Under the pieces are notes generated by a model. It was not told the origin of the DNA and made no database searches. It saw only the letters and a list, made by a program, of their open reading frames with translations. From Afipia sp. (GTDB lineage: Bacteria > Pseudomonadota > Alphaproteobacteria > Rhizobiales > Xanthobacteraceae): DNA of 64,000 nucleotides. The translations under genes were made by a program, and so were the position numbers. The stretch spans positions 1,538,373 through 1,602,372 of the forward strand of contig JAFKEQ010000003.1 of the NCBI GenBank assembly GCA_017308575.1, given 5' to 3'. Within the stretch, counting starts at the first letter, position 1. Each line of letters starts with the position of its first letter. Of the stretch, positions 36,518 to 46,552 are shown piece after piece.

Positions 36518-37597
36518 TTGACGACGCCACTTGCTGCAAAAATCGCCCGTGAATACGGAACGCCCGCGCTCGTCATCGACATGGACCGCGTGGAAAACAA
36601 TATCGCGCGAGTGCAGCGAATCTGCGACGGGGCCGGTGTCGCCAATCGGCCGCATATCAAAACCCATAAAAGCCCTCTTCTCGCCCGGCTTCAGATCGAA
36701 GCCGGCGCGAAGGGCATCACCTGTCAGAAGCTCGGCGAGGCCGAGGTGATGGCGGAAGCGGGCATCGATGACATTCTCATCAGCTACAACCTGATCGGCG
36801 AGGAAAAAATGGCGCGTCTCGGCGCGCTGCTTCGCAAGATCAATGTCACAGTGGCTGCAGACAATGACGTGGTGATCGCCGGCCTGTCCGCCGCAGGGCG
36901 TTCCGCCGGACGTGCGCTACCCGTCGTGATCGAATGCGACACCGGCCGCAAGCGCGCGGGCGTGGAAACGCCCGCAGAGGTCATTGCCCTTGCAAACCAG
37001 ATCAAGGCGACGAAAGAACTGACCTTCGCCGGGCTGCTGATGTATCCGACGGAAAGTGGCTGGCCGGAGGCCCAGCGATTTCATGACGAGGCGCTGGCGG
37101 GCCTGCGGCAGCTTGGGCTTGAACCTTCGATCGTGTCGACGGGCGGATCACCCAACCTGAAGAATGTCGGTCAGCTCAAGGGCGCAACGGAGCATCGCCC
37201 GGGCACCTACATCTACAACGACCGCATGCAGGTCGCGGCCGGTGTCGCGTCGTGGGACGACTGCGCACTTCACGTTTACTCCACCGTGGTCAGCCGCGCC
37301 GCGCCCGATCGCGGCATTCTCGACGCCGGATCGAAAACGCTGACGGCGGATACCGGCGGCCTCGACGGCTACGGACTGATCCTCGAACATCCGCAGGCGC
37401 GCATTGCGCGCTTCGCGGAAGAACACGGCTTTCTCGATCTCACGATGAGCAACACGCGGCCTGCCGTCGGCGATGTCGTGCGCATCGTGCCGAACCATGT
37501 CTGCGTCGTGGTCAACATGTCCGACGAGGTGGTGATGGTGCGCGGCGATGAGATCGTCGGCATTCTGCCGGTCGCGGCGCGCGGCAAGCTGCGCTGA
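36518..37597 (+). CDS. D-threonine aldolase-like / DSD1-family PLP enzyme
   Basis: A 359-residue fold-type III PLP protein. The alanine-racemase-like barrel starts YGTPALVIDMDRVENNI; the PLP lysine is in RPHIKTHKSP. The C-terminal domain has metal-site residues typical of D-threonine aldolase and D-serine dehydratase (PNHVCVVVNMSD, where His and Cys bind the divalent metal). It cleaves D-threonine to glycine and acetaldehyde or dehydrates D-serine-type substrates. TTG at 36518 is the only start that keeps the family N-terminus, with GAAAGAAG upstream. Confidence 0.87.
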   Translation: MTTPLAAKIAREYGTPALVIDMDRVENNIARVQRICDGAGVANRPHIKTHKSPLLARLQIEAGAKGITCQKLGEAEVMAEAGIDDILISYNLIGEEKMARLGALLRKINVTVAADNDVVIAGLSAAGRSAGRALPVVIECDTGRKRAGVETPAEVIALANQIKATKELTFAGLLMYPTESGWPEAQRFHDEALAGLRQLGLEPSIVSTGGSPNLKNVGQLKGATEHRPGTYIYNDRMQVAAGVASWDDCALHVYSTVVSRAAPDRGILDAGSKTLTADTGGLDGYGLILEHPQARIARFAEEHGFLDLTMSNTRPAVGDVVRIVPNHVCVVVNMSDEVVMVRGDEIVGILPVAARGKLR

Positions 37598-37606
37598 TCC
37601 CTGCCA

Positions 37607-37891
37607 CTAGCGCCTGTTATACCCGGGCGAGAACATGTTCTTGAGCTGGATCAGGAACGTAAAAATCCACGCCAGCGCATACAGTCCCGCCAGACCCAAT
37701 GCGGTCCGGCGATCCAGCAGCGACAGCCCGGCCCAGTACCAGACCCGATAGGCCCACAGGCCGGTCGTGGCGACGCCCATAAAGCAGACCAGAAGCTTCA
37801 GACCCCGGCTGTTCGCCACCCCGACTGCTGCGAACAGAATGGTCGCGGGGATCAGGAACATCTGACAGGCGGAAATCAAGGTCTCGTTCAT
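37607..37891 (-). CDS. Small integral membrane protein (94 aa)
   Basis: Three hydrophobic segments (about 10-26, 32-52 and 63-84) and a short basic tail (FSPGYNRR). No family recognised. AGGAG lies 6 bases before the ATG, which supports this start; the open frame further upstream is Arg-rich and unlike the coding DNA. It ends 9 bases from the D-threonine aldolase-like stop on the other strand. Confidence 0.65.
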   Translation of the reverse strand: MNETLISACQMFLIPATILFAAVGVANSRGLKLLVCFMGVATTGLWAYRVWYWAGLSLLDRRTALGLAGLYALAWIFTFLIQLKNMFSPGYNRR

Positions 37892-38150
37892 GGCAGCTCC
37901 TGACGAATCGCGTGGATTGTAAATCATTCGCCGGCCGGGCCGCGAGACGTCAAAAATGAAGCGGCAACGTTCGGCCAAGGTCGCTTTTTGTGAGCGACGG
38001 GGCCTGCAGCCGAAGCCTGTCCCCGGCATTTGCCGGTGTAGCCGAGCGCCAACAGCGCCGCGGAAATCGGAATGCAAGAAGACTTTGCTGCTTGGCGTTT
38101 CGAACTGCGATGGGGATATTCAGGCGAACTTATATGATTTTGGAGTCGCC

Positions 38151-38908
38151 ATGAAAACCCGGATCGCTATTGCTGCTCTGATTGCCTCAACCGTCTGCGC
38201 CTCTGCAGATACGCTCACAGCGCGACATAATTCTACAACCGCGGTCGCCGCTCCGATCTACAACTGGAGCGGATTCTATGCGGGTCTTTCCGCCGGATAT
38301 GGCATCGGCAAATTTAAGGACAACGTCTCCGATGACAGCGACGACTATCGTCACTTCGATACCGATAAGAATGGCACCGGGTTCGTAGGAGGTCTCCAGG
38401 CCGGATATAACCTTCAATTCGGCCGAGGCCTGATAGGCATCGAAGCAGATTTCTCCTATTCCGACGTCAATCGCACGTCAGATGTTTTCGGAGACTTTCG
38501 TCGATACACTTCAAAGATGGAGGTGCCGTGGTTCGGACTGTCCGCGGACGTCTCGGATTCTTGCCAACCGACTCGTTGCTGATTTACGGCACGGGCGGAT
38601 GGCTCTACGGACAGGCGAGCGCATCGCGCGTTTATCAGGGCAATACAACCGAGCCTCTGTGCGCGGCGAACTGTTCGATCGGCGCATTGGCCGAGAACAA
38701 ATCAACCTGGGTGGTCGGCGCGGGTTTTGAATATTTCGTCTGGCGCGCGCTGACATTCACGTTCGAATATCTCTATGCCGAACTCGGTGGTCAGGACGGT
38801 GTGCACATAGAGAATTTGCCCGGCGGCGGCATCTCGGACGTGAGACTTTATCAGTCGACTTCGTTCCGTCTGAATGTCATCCGGGCTGGGCTAAACTATC
38901 ATTTCTGA
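38151..38908 (+). pseudogene. Outer-membrane beta-barrel protein (Omp25/Omp31-like) interrupted by a -1 frameshift
   Basis: The gene begins with a signal peptide (MKTRIAIAALIASTVCASAD) and reads IYNWSGFYAGLSAGYGIG, GFVGGLQAGYNLQFGRGLIGIEADFSY, then KMEVPWFG. At about 38536-38538 one base is missing, and this frame stops soon after, at 38582. The next frame continues the family exactly: TVRGRLGFLPTDSLLIYGTGG, YLYAELG, and a final RAGLNYHF ending in Phe as barrels need. Restoring one base gives a normal protein of about 252 residues. Either a true recent pseudogene or a sequencing error. TGGAG lies before the ATG. Confidence 0.85.
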
Positions 38909-38993
38909 AGTGTTCGCCGGATTCGATCCCGTCATGCGCCGAGGCGCAGGCGTCAGAAAGCCTGAAATATCATTTTTATATCAAACGCTTAAA

Positions 38994-39071
38994 TGGTCGG
39001 AGCGAGAGGATTCGAACCTCCGACCCCTAGTCCCCCAGACTAGTGCGCTAACCGGGCTGCGCTACGCTCCG
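38994..39071 (-). tRNA. tRNA-Pro (anticodon GGG)
   Basis: Cloverleaf on the minus strand: acceptor CGGAGCG / CGCTCCG, D arm GCGC...GCGC, anticodon stem CTAGT / ACTAG with loop CTGGGGG (anticodon GGG), T arm GGAGG-TTCGAAT-CCTCT, discriminator A and encoded CCA (38994-38996). Confidence 0.95.
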
Positions 39072-39165
39072 ACAATGGGGACTGATTAGGGAAATTAGCG
39101 GCATAAGGCAAGGCGAGACTGGCAAATGGCCCATGCCGGATTTGGGGCCGAAGTTCGGCCCTCTC

Positions 39166-41103
39166 TCACCGGGGCAGCGCCTGCTTCCGGTAGTCCGGCC
39201 TGATGGCGGCAGCGTTCTTTGCGACGAAGAACTTCGATGCGGCCGCCGTCAAGTGACCATCATCATGCGAGGTCGGCATACCGCCACTGTCTGGAACAGT
39301 GATCAGGCAACTATCGCCCTTGCACAAGGTCGCGGCCGGCGAAATGAACGTCACTCCTTCCGCGATGGCAACACGCTTGACCATCTGTTCCGCTGAGAAC
39401 ACCTGCTCCGTTAGGTAAGCTGAATCCCAGTCTGGGATTTTCTCCGCAGTCACGGAGTGCTTCAGGATGCTAAACTGAAAGTCCCGCAGCGGAATCACAG
39501 ATGGCGCAAGCTTCCAGTGCGGAAACTGGCCGAACACGACGATGTGCTGCACGCCCACCGCCTTCAGCCATTCGATCGTCTGGGTCAGCGCCTTGTCATC
39601 GACCAACCGAAATTTACCCGCGCCATCATAAATTGACCATCGCGCAGCCAGGATCACGGTATCCGCGCGACGCAACTCGATCTTCTGCCGCGAAAAAGCG
39701 TTCGTCTCGTTGCAGTACGGGGGATATGACGCCAAAGCATCCGCCATCGGCGCACAGCCGAACTCAATGTAACCTGCCAGACGGAAATTCCGACGCTCCT
39801 GTTGCAGAGCCAGCAATCCGGGTAACAGATGATAGGCGTGTGAATCACCCCAAATCACGACAAGCGGTGAGTCGGGCGGCCCAACGCTATCGCATTCGGC
39901 GGATAGCTTGGCGGGGGTTGCGAGCTGACAAGCTTTGGCGATCTCTACATTATCGTCCTTGTTCATCACACGCTTGAGTACTTCGGGCGGGAAGCGACCG
40001 GGCAAGCCATCTTTCGCGTACACCGCAAGACCCAGGCCGCCGCCAACGACAAGAAGCACCGCAAGCGAAACGGCCTTGATGGAAAGGCGTCCGCCCAAGC
40101 GGATCGGCCGTTCGACAAATTTGAAAGTCAGATGCGCGAGAACACCTGCCGCAAGGATCAAACCGATCGACATGAGAATCGTCGGCTCTTTCTGAAAGCG
40201 GATAATGCGCGCGAAAACCAGAAGCGGCCAGTGCCACAGGTAGAGCGGGTAGCTGATCAATCCGATGTAAACCAGCGTGCGATGGCTGAGGAAGAAGCGG
40301 TTCGCACGCGCCTCCTCGCCCGATGCGATCAGAAGCACCGAGCCTGCCACCGGCACCAACGCCCACCACCCGGGAAAGGCCCTGTCGCGATCAATCGCGA
40401 CCATTGCCAGCGCCAGCAGCAGCAGGCCGCCCCATCCCATCCATTCCCGGCCGCGAACGGAATGACCTGCCCGAGCCTGCAACAATGCGAGAATTGCGCC
40501 CGCCCCCAGTTCCCAGAAGCGGCTGAACGGCAGGAAGAATGACGCCACAGGATCGCTTGCGGTCTGCACCACATTGCCGGTGAACGACAGAACGGTCAGC
40601 CCGATCGCCACCGGAATCGCAGCGCGACGACGCGCCAGCACCGCCAGGATCAAGGGCCAGACCAGATAGAACTGTTCCTCAACGCCCAGAGACCAGATGT
40701 GCAGCAGCGGATTCAGCTCCGCGCTGGGCGCGAAATAATCTTGTTGCAGATATAGCGCGATGTTCGCGACGAAGCCCGCCGACGCCGCCGTGTTGAGGCC
40801 CAGCGTGCGGTAAGCATCGGGCAGCATGAACAGAAAGCCCACTCCGAGCGAAACGAGCAGGACAAGGATGAGTGCCGGAAAGATGCGCCGGATTCGTCGT
40901 CCGTAGAATTCCGCGATGCTGAATTTGCCGGCAGCGACATCCTGACGGATCAGGCCAGTGATCAGAAAGCCGGAAATGACGAAGAACACATCGACGCCGA
41001 CGAAGCCGCCGCGAAAGACCGATGGGAAATAGTGAAACCCGATAACAAACAGGACTGCGACCGCGCGCAATCCGTCAACATCCCGTCGATAAGGCAATGA
41101 CAC
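39166..41103 (-). CDS. Acyltransferase-3 / SGNH fusion protein (OafA-like O-acetyltransferase)
   Basis: A 645-residue membrane enzyme for O-acetylation of a surface glycan. The AT3 domain (about 5-365, ten or so membrane segments) has YRRDVDGLRAVAVLFVIGFHYF, with the catalytic His in GFHYF, VFFVISGFLITGLI and LLHIWSLGVEEQFYLVWP. The periplasmic SGNH domain follows, with the nucleophile in VVIWGDSHAYHLLPGL and the Asp/His pair in DDGHLTAAAS. The start is GTG; no strong ribosome-binding site. Which polysaccharide it acts on is unknown; it is 12 kb from the polysaccharide locus. Confidence 0.92.
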   Translation of the reverse strand: MSLPYRRDVDGLRAVAVLFVIGFHYFPSVFRGGFVGVDVFFVISGFLITGLIRQDVAAGKFSIAEFYGRRIRRIFPALILVLLVSLGVGFLFMLPDAYRTLGLNTAASAGFVANIALYLQQDYFAPSAELNPLLHIWSLGVEEQFYLVWPLILAVLARRRAAIPVAIGLTVLSFTGNVVQTASDPVASFFLPFSRFWELGAGAILALLQARAGHSVRGREWMGWGGLLLLALAMVAIDRDRAFPGWWALVPVAGSVLLIASGEEARANRFFLSHRTLVYIGLISYPLYLWHWPLLVFARIIRFQKEPTILMSIGLILAAGVLAHLTFKFVERPIRLGGRLSIKAVSLAVLLVVGGGLGLAVYAKDGLPGRFPPEVLKRVMNKDDNVEIAKACQLATPAKLSAECDSVGPPDSPLVVIWGDSHAYHLLPGLLALQQERRNFRLAGYIEFGCAPMADALASYPPYCNETNAFSRQKIELRRADTVILAARWSIYDGAGKFRLVDDKALTQTIEWLKAVGVQHIVVFGQFPHWKLAPSVIPLRDFQFSILKHSVTAEKIPDWDSAYLTEQVFSAEQMVKRVAIAEGVTFISPAATLCKGDSCLITVPDSGGMPTSHDDGHLTAAASKFFVAKNAAAIRPDYRKQALPR

Positions 41104-41180
41104 GTCGATCTACTCGCAGGCGAAACTGGTGTCGCGTGCGAATTCATCGGACGACCCCGAATTTGAAACCCGCATGTCTG

Positions 41181-41879
41181 TCAGTCCATCGCCCGGTCGA
41201 GCAAGGCCCGCGCGCCGAGAAGGTCGTCGAGAACAGAGCGTAGTTTGGCCTGCCCGTCGCCACGAGCCCCACTGGGCTGCGGGCCCTTCTGCTGATGGCC
41301 GCTCTGAAGACCCTGGCGCACACCCGGCGGCGCATAGGCTTCTGCACCGGAGGCTTCGTTGGCTGGGGCGGGCTGTACGGCTTTCGGCGTAAGGGGCCTC
41401 GGCGCCGGCTCGGTCAGCGGCGGGCCAAGGTCGCGCAACGACAACGGCGATGCATAATGGTCGGCGTGCCCCGGTTCGGACGCGTCGTCGGCCAGTTCCT
41501 CTTCTTCGCCACCGTCCGCATCCTCGAACTCCGGAGGATCGGATACATGCTCGTCCCGCTCCGTCGCGAAGGACGGTCCATCGAACAACGGTGATGTGTG
41601 ATCCACGGGCCCGTCAGCCAATGTCTGGACAGACTTGATGCCATGCTCGCGCAAGATCCGCTGCACGCCTCGGATCGTGTAGCCCTCGCCATAAAGCAGG
41701 CGGCGAATGCCGCGCAGGAGGTTCACATCGTCGGGGCGATAATAGCGGCGGCCGCCGCTGCGCTTCATCGGCTTGATTTGCGTGAAGCGCGTTTCCCAGA
41801 AACGCAGGACGTGCTGCGGCACATCGAGATCATCAGCAACTTCGCTGATCGTCCGAAATGCGTCCGGCGCCTTGTCCAA
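41181..41879 (-). CDS. MerR-family transcriptional regulator
   Basis: A 232-residue protein with an N-terminal MerR winged helix: [60 protein letters not shown]. There follow a long acidic and proline-rich linker (about 95-200) and a C-terminal helix ([20 protein letters not shown]) that may dimerise. No metal-binding cysteines are present. It is the conserved last gene of the plsX-fabH-ihfA group in alphaproteobacteria; its target is not known. Confidence 0.9.
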   Translation of the reverse strand: MDKAPDAFRTISEVADDLDVPQHVLRFWETRFTQIKPMKRSGGRRYYRPDDVNLLRGIRRLLYGEGYTIRGVQRILREHGIKSVQTLADGPVDHTSPLFDGPSFATERDEHVSDPPEFEDADGGEEEELADDASEPGHADHYASPLSLRDLGPPLTEPAPRPLTPKAVQPAPANEASGAEAYAPPGVRQGLQSGHQQKGPQPSGARGDGQAKLRSVLDDLLGARALLDRAMD

Positions 41880-41917
41880 ATGCAGGCTCCCTGTTGAAAG
41901 CCGCCGTTACGTGACGG

Positions 41918-42259
41918 TCAGTCGCCGGCGCCTGCCGCAGGGGCGCCGCTGCCGTTGGTGTTGTTGCCGTTGATGCGCTGCTTGAGAATCGCTGACGGCT
42001 TGAACACCATAACGCGGCGCGGAGAAATCGGCACCTCCGTTCCGGTCTTTGGATTGCGTCCGATACGCTGGCCCTTCTTGCGCACCATGAAGGAGCCAAA
42101 CGAGGACAGCTTCACCGTCTCGCCTTTTTCAAGGCAATCGGTGATCTCTTTCAGCACGAGTTCAACGAACGCGGATGACTCCGTGCGCGATAAGCCTACC
42201 TTTTGGTAGACCGCTTCGCACAGATCAACACGCGTGACTGTCTTCCCGGTTCCGGTCAT
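41918..42259 (-). CDS. ihfA: Integration host factor, alpha subunit
   Basis: A 113-residue HU/IHF protein that bends DNA as a heterodimer with IHF-beta. [36 protein letters not shown] and the beta-arm [20 protein letters not shown] with the intercalating Pro are present. The C-terminal 15 residues (Asn/Gly/Ala-rich) are a lineage-specific tail. It sits between fabH and the merR gene on the same strand. Confidence 0.95.
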   Translation of the reverse strand: MTGTGKTVTRVDLCEAVYQKVGLSRTESSAFVELVLKEITDCLEKGETVKLSSFGSFMVRKKGQRIGRNPKTGTEVPISPRRVMVFKPSAILKQRINGNNTNGSGAPAAGAGD

Positions 42260-42392
42260 CCGCCCGCCCCACTCACGGCGAAAAAAAGATTATGTTCTGA
42301 AATTATGAGCTTAGTGACTGAGGGTCAACCTTACTCATCGATGCAACGGCATGGAATTGGCTTCAATTATGGCCAAATTCTACCAAATGACT

Positions 42393-43370
42393 CTACCACC
42401 GCAACAGCACTGATCCCCATGTGAAGCCGCCGCCCATCGCTTCGAGCATCACAAGATCGTTTGTTTTGATGCGTCCATCGTCGGCAGCAGCCGCAAGTGC
42501 AAGAGGAATCGACGCAGCCGACGTGTTGCCGTGCCGATCGACCGTCAGCACCACTTTCTGCGGTGCAATAGAGAGCTTCCTGGCCGATGCATCGATGATA
42601 CGCTTGTTGGCCTGATGCGGAACCAGCCAATCGAGATCGTCCGCGGTCGTGCCGGTGGCGGCGAACGCGTCGACGATCACGTCGGTGATCATGCCGACCG
42701 CATGCTTGAACACCTCGCGGCCCTCCATGCGCAGATGGCCGACAGTCTGGGTGCTCGACGGGCCGCCGTCGACAAACAGCTTGTCCTTGTGCCGTCCGTC
42801 GGAGCGCAGATGGGTGGTCAGGATGCCGCGGTCCTTCGACGTTCCAGCCTGCGGCTGCGCTTCGAGGATCACCGCTCCCGCGCCGTCGCCGAACAGCACG
42901 CATGTTCCGCGATCGTTCCAGTCCAGAATGCGTGAGAAGGTTTCCGCGCCGATCACCAGCGCGCGCTTGAACGCGCCGCTCTTGAGGAAATTGTCGGCGG
43001 TCGCCAGCGCGAAGATGAAACCGGAGCATACCGCCTGCAGGTCGAACGCCGCGCCGTGATTGATGCCGAGGCCGTTCTGGATCGCGACAGCCGTGGCGGG
43101 AAAGGTGTTGTCCGGCGTCGAGGTCGCCAGCACGATCAGGTCGATCGACTGGGTATCGATACCGGCCTTGGCGATGGCCGCCTGCGCAGCCTTGAGGCCG
43201 AGATGGGACGTGAACTCGCCCTCCGCCGCGATATGGCGCTGCTGGATGCCGGTGCGCTGCACGATCCATTCGTCGGAGGTATCGACCATTTTTGCCAGTT
43301 CGGCATTGGTCAGGATGCGCTCCGGCAGATAAGCACCATAGCCGAGCACGACCGAACGCATCACAGTCAC
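42393..43370 (-). CDS. fabH: 3-oxoacyl-ACP synthase III
   Basis: Condenses acetyl-CoA with malonyl-ACP to start type II fatty acid synthesis. The 325-residue thiolase-fold enzyme has the catalytic triad Cys115 (LQAVCSGF), His252 (PHQANKR) and Asn282 (GNTSAAS), plus the closing [17 protein letters not shown] start overlaps the plsX stop by 4 bases (GTGA); an ATG three codons later is a possible alternative. Operon plsX-fabH. Confidence 0.97.
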   Translation of the reverse strand: MTVMRSVVLGYGAYLPERILTNAELAKMVDTSDEWIVQRTGIQQRHIAAEGEFTSHLGLKAAQAAIAKAGIDTQSIDLIVLATSTPDNTFPATAVAIQNGLGINHGAAFDLQAVCSGFIFALATADNFLKSGAFKRALVIGAETFSRILDWNDRGTCVLFGDGAGAVILEAQPQAGTSKDRGILTTHLRSDGRHKDKLFVDGGPSSTQTVGHLRMEGREVFKHAVGMITDVIVDAFAATGTTADDLDWLVPHQANKRIIDASARKLSIAPQKVVLTVDRHGNTSAASIPLALAAAADDGRIKTNDLVMLEAMGGGFTWGSVLLRW

Positions 43371-44428
43371 GAGACAGCCTCCTGCGCATTCGGCACGATC
43401 GAAAGAGCGTGGCCGTCGCGGTTGAGTGTTTGATTGATCTTGGGCAGGAGATCGTAGCGCACCATGTCATAGCCAACATCGACAGCGGAGGCAAAACCCT
43501 CCGCATCGGTGCCGCCGTGGCTCTTGATGACGACTCCATTCAGTCCAAGAAAGACCCCGCCATTGACCTTGCGGGGGTCCATCTTGTCGCGCAGCGCGTT
43601 GAAGGCGCCACGCGCGAAAATATAGCCGAGCTTGGACCGCCAGGTCCGGCTCATGGCGCTGCGCAGGTATTCCGCGATCTGGCGCGCCGTTCCTTCGGCG
43701 GTCTTCAAAGCGATGTTGCCGCTGAAACCTTCGGTCACAATGACGTCGGCGGCGCCCTTGCCGATGCCGTCGCCTTCGACAAAGCCGATGAAATCAAGCT
43801 GCGGCAGGTTCATGGCGCGAAGCAGTTCGGCCGCCTCACGCACCTCCTCGACGCCCTTGACCTCCTCGACGCCGATATTCAGCAGACCGACCGTCGGGCG
43901 TTCGAGATCGAACAGCACTTGCGCCATCGCACCGCCCATGATCGCAAGCGACGCGAGGTGGCGCGCATCGCCGCCGATCGATGCGCCGACATCGAGCACG
44001 ACGGATTCGCCGCGCACCGTCGGCCACACCGCGGCAATGGCCGGACGGTCGATGCCGGGCATCATCCGCAGGTTCAGCCGCGCCATCGCCATCAGCGCGC
44101 CGGTGTTGCCGGCTGAAACCGCGACATCGGCCTCGCCCTTTTTCACGGCGTCGATCGCCAGCCACATGGAGGACGACTTGCGGCCCCGGCGCAGCGCCTG
44201 GCTCGGCTTCTCGTCCATGCTGATCGCGATGTCGGCATGGCAGACGCGCGAGACGGCCTTGAGCGCCGGATGCGCATCGAGTTGGGCGTTGACCGCCGCG
44301 CTGTCGCCGAACAGCAGGAATTCCACGTCGTTGTGGCGCATCAGCGCGCGGGCCGCGCCCGGAACGACAACCGATGCACCGAAATCGCCGCCCATGGCGT
44401 CAAGCGCGATTCGAACCTTTTGCGGCAT
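43367..44428 (-). CDS. plsX: Phosphate acyltransferase PlsX
   Basis: Makes acyl-phosphate from acyl-ACP for phospholipid synthesis at the membrane surface. The 353-residue protein has [70 protein letters not shown] and the final [12 protein letters not shown]. Upstream lies the DUF177 gene after a 197-base gap in which no terminator is seen, and fabH overlaps downstream. Confidence 0.97.
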   Translation of the reverse strand: MPQKVRIALDAMGGDFGASVVVPGAARALMRHNDVEFLLFGDSAAVNAQLDAHPALKAVSRVCHADIAISMDEKPSQALRRGRKSSSMWLAIDAVKKGEADVAVSAGNTGALMAMARLNLRMMPGIDRPAIAAVWPTVRGESVVLDVGASIGGDARHLASLAIMGGAMAQVLFDLERPTVGLLNIGVEEVKGVEEVREAAELLRAMNLPQLDFIGFVEGDGIGKGAADVIVTEGFSGNIALKTAEGTARQIAEYLRSAMSRTWRSKLGYIFARGAFNALRDKMDPRKVNGGVFLGLNGVVIKSHGGTDAEGFASAVDVGYDMVRYDLLPKINQTLNRDGHALSIVPNAQEAVS

Positions 44429-44625
44429 AAGCGTCCCGGAAACCTGATCGTTACGGCCGTGCGAAAACGAACCGCGAGCTGAGAACCGTCATTCTGACGG
44501 CGTTGGCCGGAAATCGCCGCCAAGATGGCGGAACCCCGGCCGGGCAGCGACAATAGCGTTTTCACCGGGCGATACAACGGCTTGACCACAATACCGGCGG
44601 GAAAAGCACAGGCCCGCCCGAACCA

Positions 44626-45225
44626 TCACTTTCCCTTGGGTTTCTTCGCCCCGCCGCCCTGCGAGCCGCCGGGACCGGCCTTGAGCGCCCTCAGTGCGGC
44701 AAAGGGATGCTCGTCAGGATCTTCCGGGGTCTCGGGCGGTGTGAAAGTCACCCCCGGCTTGCGAGGATAGGGATCGATTCCCAGAACCAGAAACTCGGTC
44801 GCCAATTTGCCGAGATCGATGACGCCGTTGACGATGGGCTCCGGCGGGTCGGGTATGTCCGCCTCTTCCCCCTCGTCCGCCTGCGCGGGTTTGGGACTGG
44901 CCGCGATCCGGGACGGCGGAGCAAATGTCACGTCCACCGTCTCGTCAATTTCGTTCTCGACCGGATCGAGCGTCACCACGCAGGCCTGCTCCACCCGCGC
45001 CTTGACCCGCCCTCTCACATCGACACGGCCATCGGCTACCGGCATCAGGTCGAAGTCGGCAACCGCCTGAAGCACGGCGGTCACGCCGACCGCAGCGGCG
45101 ATCGCCTCCCGCTGGGCGGAATCTGCCTCGACGCGCTGGCGCAGCCCGGATTCCGGCAACTGGGCCACCGTGACGGGAACGCTCCAGACGAGGTTCCTGT
45201 CCGGCGCTGGACCTGACTTCTTCAT
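44626..45225 (-). CDS. DUF177 (YceD) family protein
   Basis: A 199-residue YceD homologue. LVWSVPVTVAQLPESGLRQRVEAD opens the domain, and GRVKARVEQACVVTLDPVENEIDE contains the conserved single-Cys C-V-V-T-L pattern. The Pro/Glu-rich region and Gly/Lys tail are variable. In plants and bacteria the family is tied to 23S rRNA accumulation. The ATG at 45225 overlaps the stop of the CBP3 gene (ATGA), which fixes the start. rpmF, its partner in gammaproteobacteria, is not here. Confidence 0.88.
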   Translation of the reverse strand: MKKSGPAPDRNLVWSVPVTVAQLPESGLRQRVEADSAQREAIAAAVGVTAVLQAVADFDLMPVADGRVDVRGRVKARVEQACVVTLDPVENEIDETVDVTFAPPSRIAASPKPAQADEGEEADIPDPPEPIVNGVIDLGKLATEFLVLGIDPYPRKPGVTFTPPETPEDPDEHPFAALRALKAGPGGSQGGGAKKPKGK

Positions 45226-45776
45226 GCCGGTGCCCCCAAGGCTGCGGTCAGATTCTTCGGAAAGGCCCACGAGCCGCGCAGGAGCGTCGCATCGTCGAGT
45301 GAGGCCAGATATCCGGCCGTCTCGCGGGCATAGCCTGCAAGCAACCCGCTGCTCTCCGGAAATTCGTCGTTGAAGACGTTCCGCGACAGCGCCTGCGCCA
45401 GCGCCTCATCGCCATCCTCGAAGGCGAGATCGTAGGCAGCGGTTCGCCCATAGAATGCTTCGCCGAACGCCTGCATGCGCTTGGGCACCGTGAGATCGCC
45501 GACCCCCATTTCGCGGAGATTGTCGTCCATGTCGCCGCAGAAATGGTCGAAAAGCGCCTGCGACAGGCGGTCTGCCCCCGCAACGGACTTCAGCCGGCGC
45601 AGCACCAGCCACAGGTGCAACAGCAGCATGTCGAATCGGCCGTTAACCGTGTCCCGGACGTGGAGACCGGCGTAAAACACCGGTTCTCGCGCCTGCGCCA
45701 CGATCATGCCATAGATGGCTTCGATGGTGCCACGCGAAACGGTGGGGTTCCTGAAACGATTGAATGGCCAAAGCAT
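45222..45776 (-). CDS. Ubiquinol-cytochrome c chaperone, CBP3 family
   Basis: A 184-residue Ubiq_cyt_C_chap protein that would assist assembly of cytochrome b in the bc1 complex. It has AIYGMIVAQAREPVFYAGLHV, RFDMLLLHLWLVLRRL, LSQALFDHFCGDMDDNLREMGVGD and the late AGYARETAGYLASLDD. The ATG at 45776 (MLWPFNRFR) is preferred; the frame is open for 370 bases more upstream but over the divergent bamE promoter. It is translationally coupled to DUF177. Confidence 0.9.
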   Translation of the reverse strand: MLWPFNRFRNPTVSRGTIEAIYGMIVAQAREPVFYAGLHVRDTVNGRFDMLLLHLWLVLRRLKSVAGADRLSQALFDHFCGDMDDNLREMGVGDLTVPKRMQAFGEAFYGRTAAYDLAFEDGDEALAQALSRNVFNDEFPESSGLLAGYARETAGYLASLDDATLLRGSWAFPKNLTAALGAPA

Positions 45777-45916
45777 TTTTCGGTTCCACGTCGAAGCCGG
45801 AAGCGATACCTGATCGTCTCGAAGCTTCAATATATTGAAATCGGAAGCCCTGCCCGGTACGTCAACGCTCAAGCCGATGCAATAGGCAAAGACGCAAGAG
45901 GAAGGCCAAGCAAGAC

Positions 45917-46393
45917 ATGACTGTTTCCAGACAGCCCGGTCTTCGGATCGCCGGAACGCAATGGCTCGCCACCCGCCTGCGGGGAGCCGCGGCCATCGCG
46001 CTGATGTGCGGCCTCCTTGCCGCCTGTACCGGCGAGCAATTCCAGAAAGGCTACATCCTGCCGCAGGGCGCCCTGGAGCAGATTCCGATCGGCGCCAGCC
46101 AGGATCAGGTTCTGATCGTGATGGGCACGCCCTCGACCGTCGCGACATTGAGCGGCGAGGTGTTTTACTACATCTCGCAGCGCTCCGAGCGCAAAGTCGC
46201 CTTCATGAAGCAGGAGGTCGTCGATCAGCGCGTGATCGCGATCTACTTCGACAAGAACCGCACCGTGCAGCGCGTCGCCAACTACGGCCTGCAGGACGGC
46301 AAGATTTTCGACTTCATCAGCCGCACCACGCCGACCAGCGGCCAGGAAATGAGCTACCTGACGCCGATCTTCAAGCTGCTCAGCCCGCGCTGA
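45917..46393 (+). CDS. bamE: Outer-membrane assembly lipoprotein BamE (SmpA/OmlA)
   Basis: A 158-residue lipoprotein of the BAM complex. A long N-region leads to the lipobox LLAAC with Cys37. The core has KGYILPQGALEQIPIGASQDQVLIVMGTPS and FYYISQRSERKVAFM, ending in a region rich in polar strands. It diverges from the CBP3 gene and is followed by a terminator. Confidence 0.93.
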   Translation: MTVSRQPGLRIAGTQWLATRLRGAAAIALMCGLLAACTGEQFQKGYILPQGALEQIPIGASQDQVLIVMGTPSTVATLSGEVFYYISQRSERKVAFMKQEVVDQRVIAIYFDKNRTVQRVANYGLQDGKIFDFISRTTPTSGQEMSYLTPIFKLLSPR

Positions 46394-46413
46394 ATCCAGC
46401 GCATTGCTTTTCG

Positions 46414-46443
46414 TGCCCGCGGCTTTTCGGTCGCGGGCATTTT
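46414..46443 (+). terminator. Terminator of bamE
   Basis: TGCCCGCG and CGCGGGCA pair in an 8-bp stem with a 10-base loop, followed by TTTT. Confidence 0.65.
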
Positions 46444-46552
46444 GCTGAGCGAAATTGCTTCCTCCCTCCATCCGCTTGACGGCCCGATTACGCCCGCTAC
46501 GCTTCCCGCCAAGGATAATCTCGCAAACGAGAACCATGCTGGGAGGATACCG

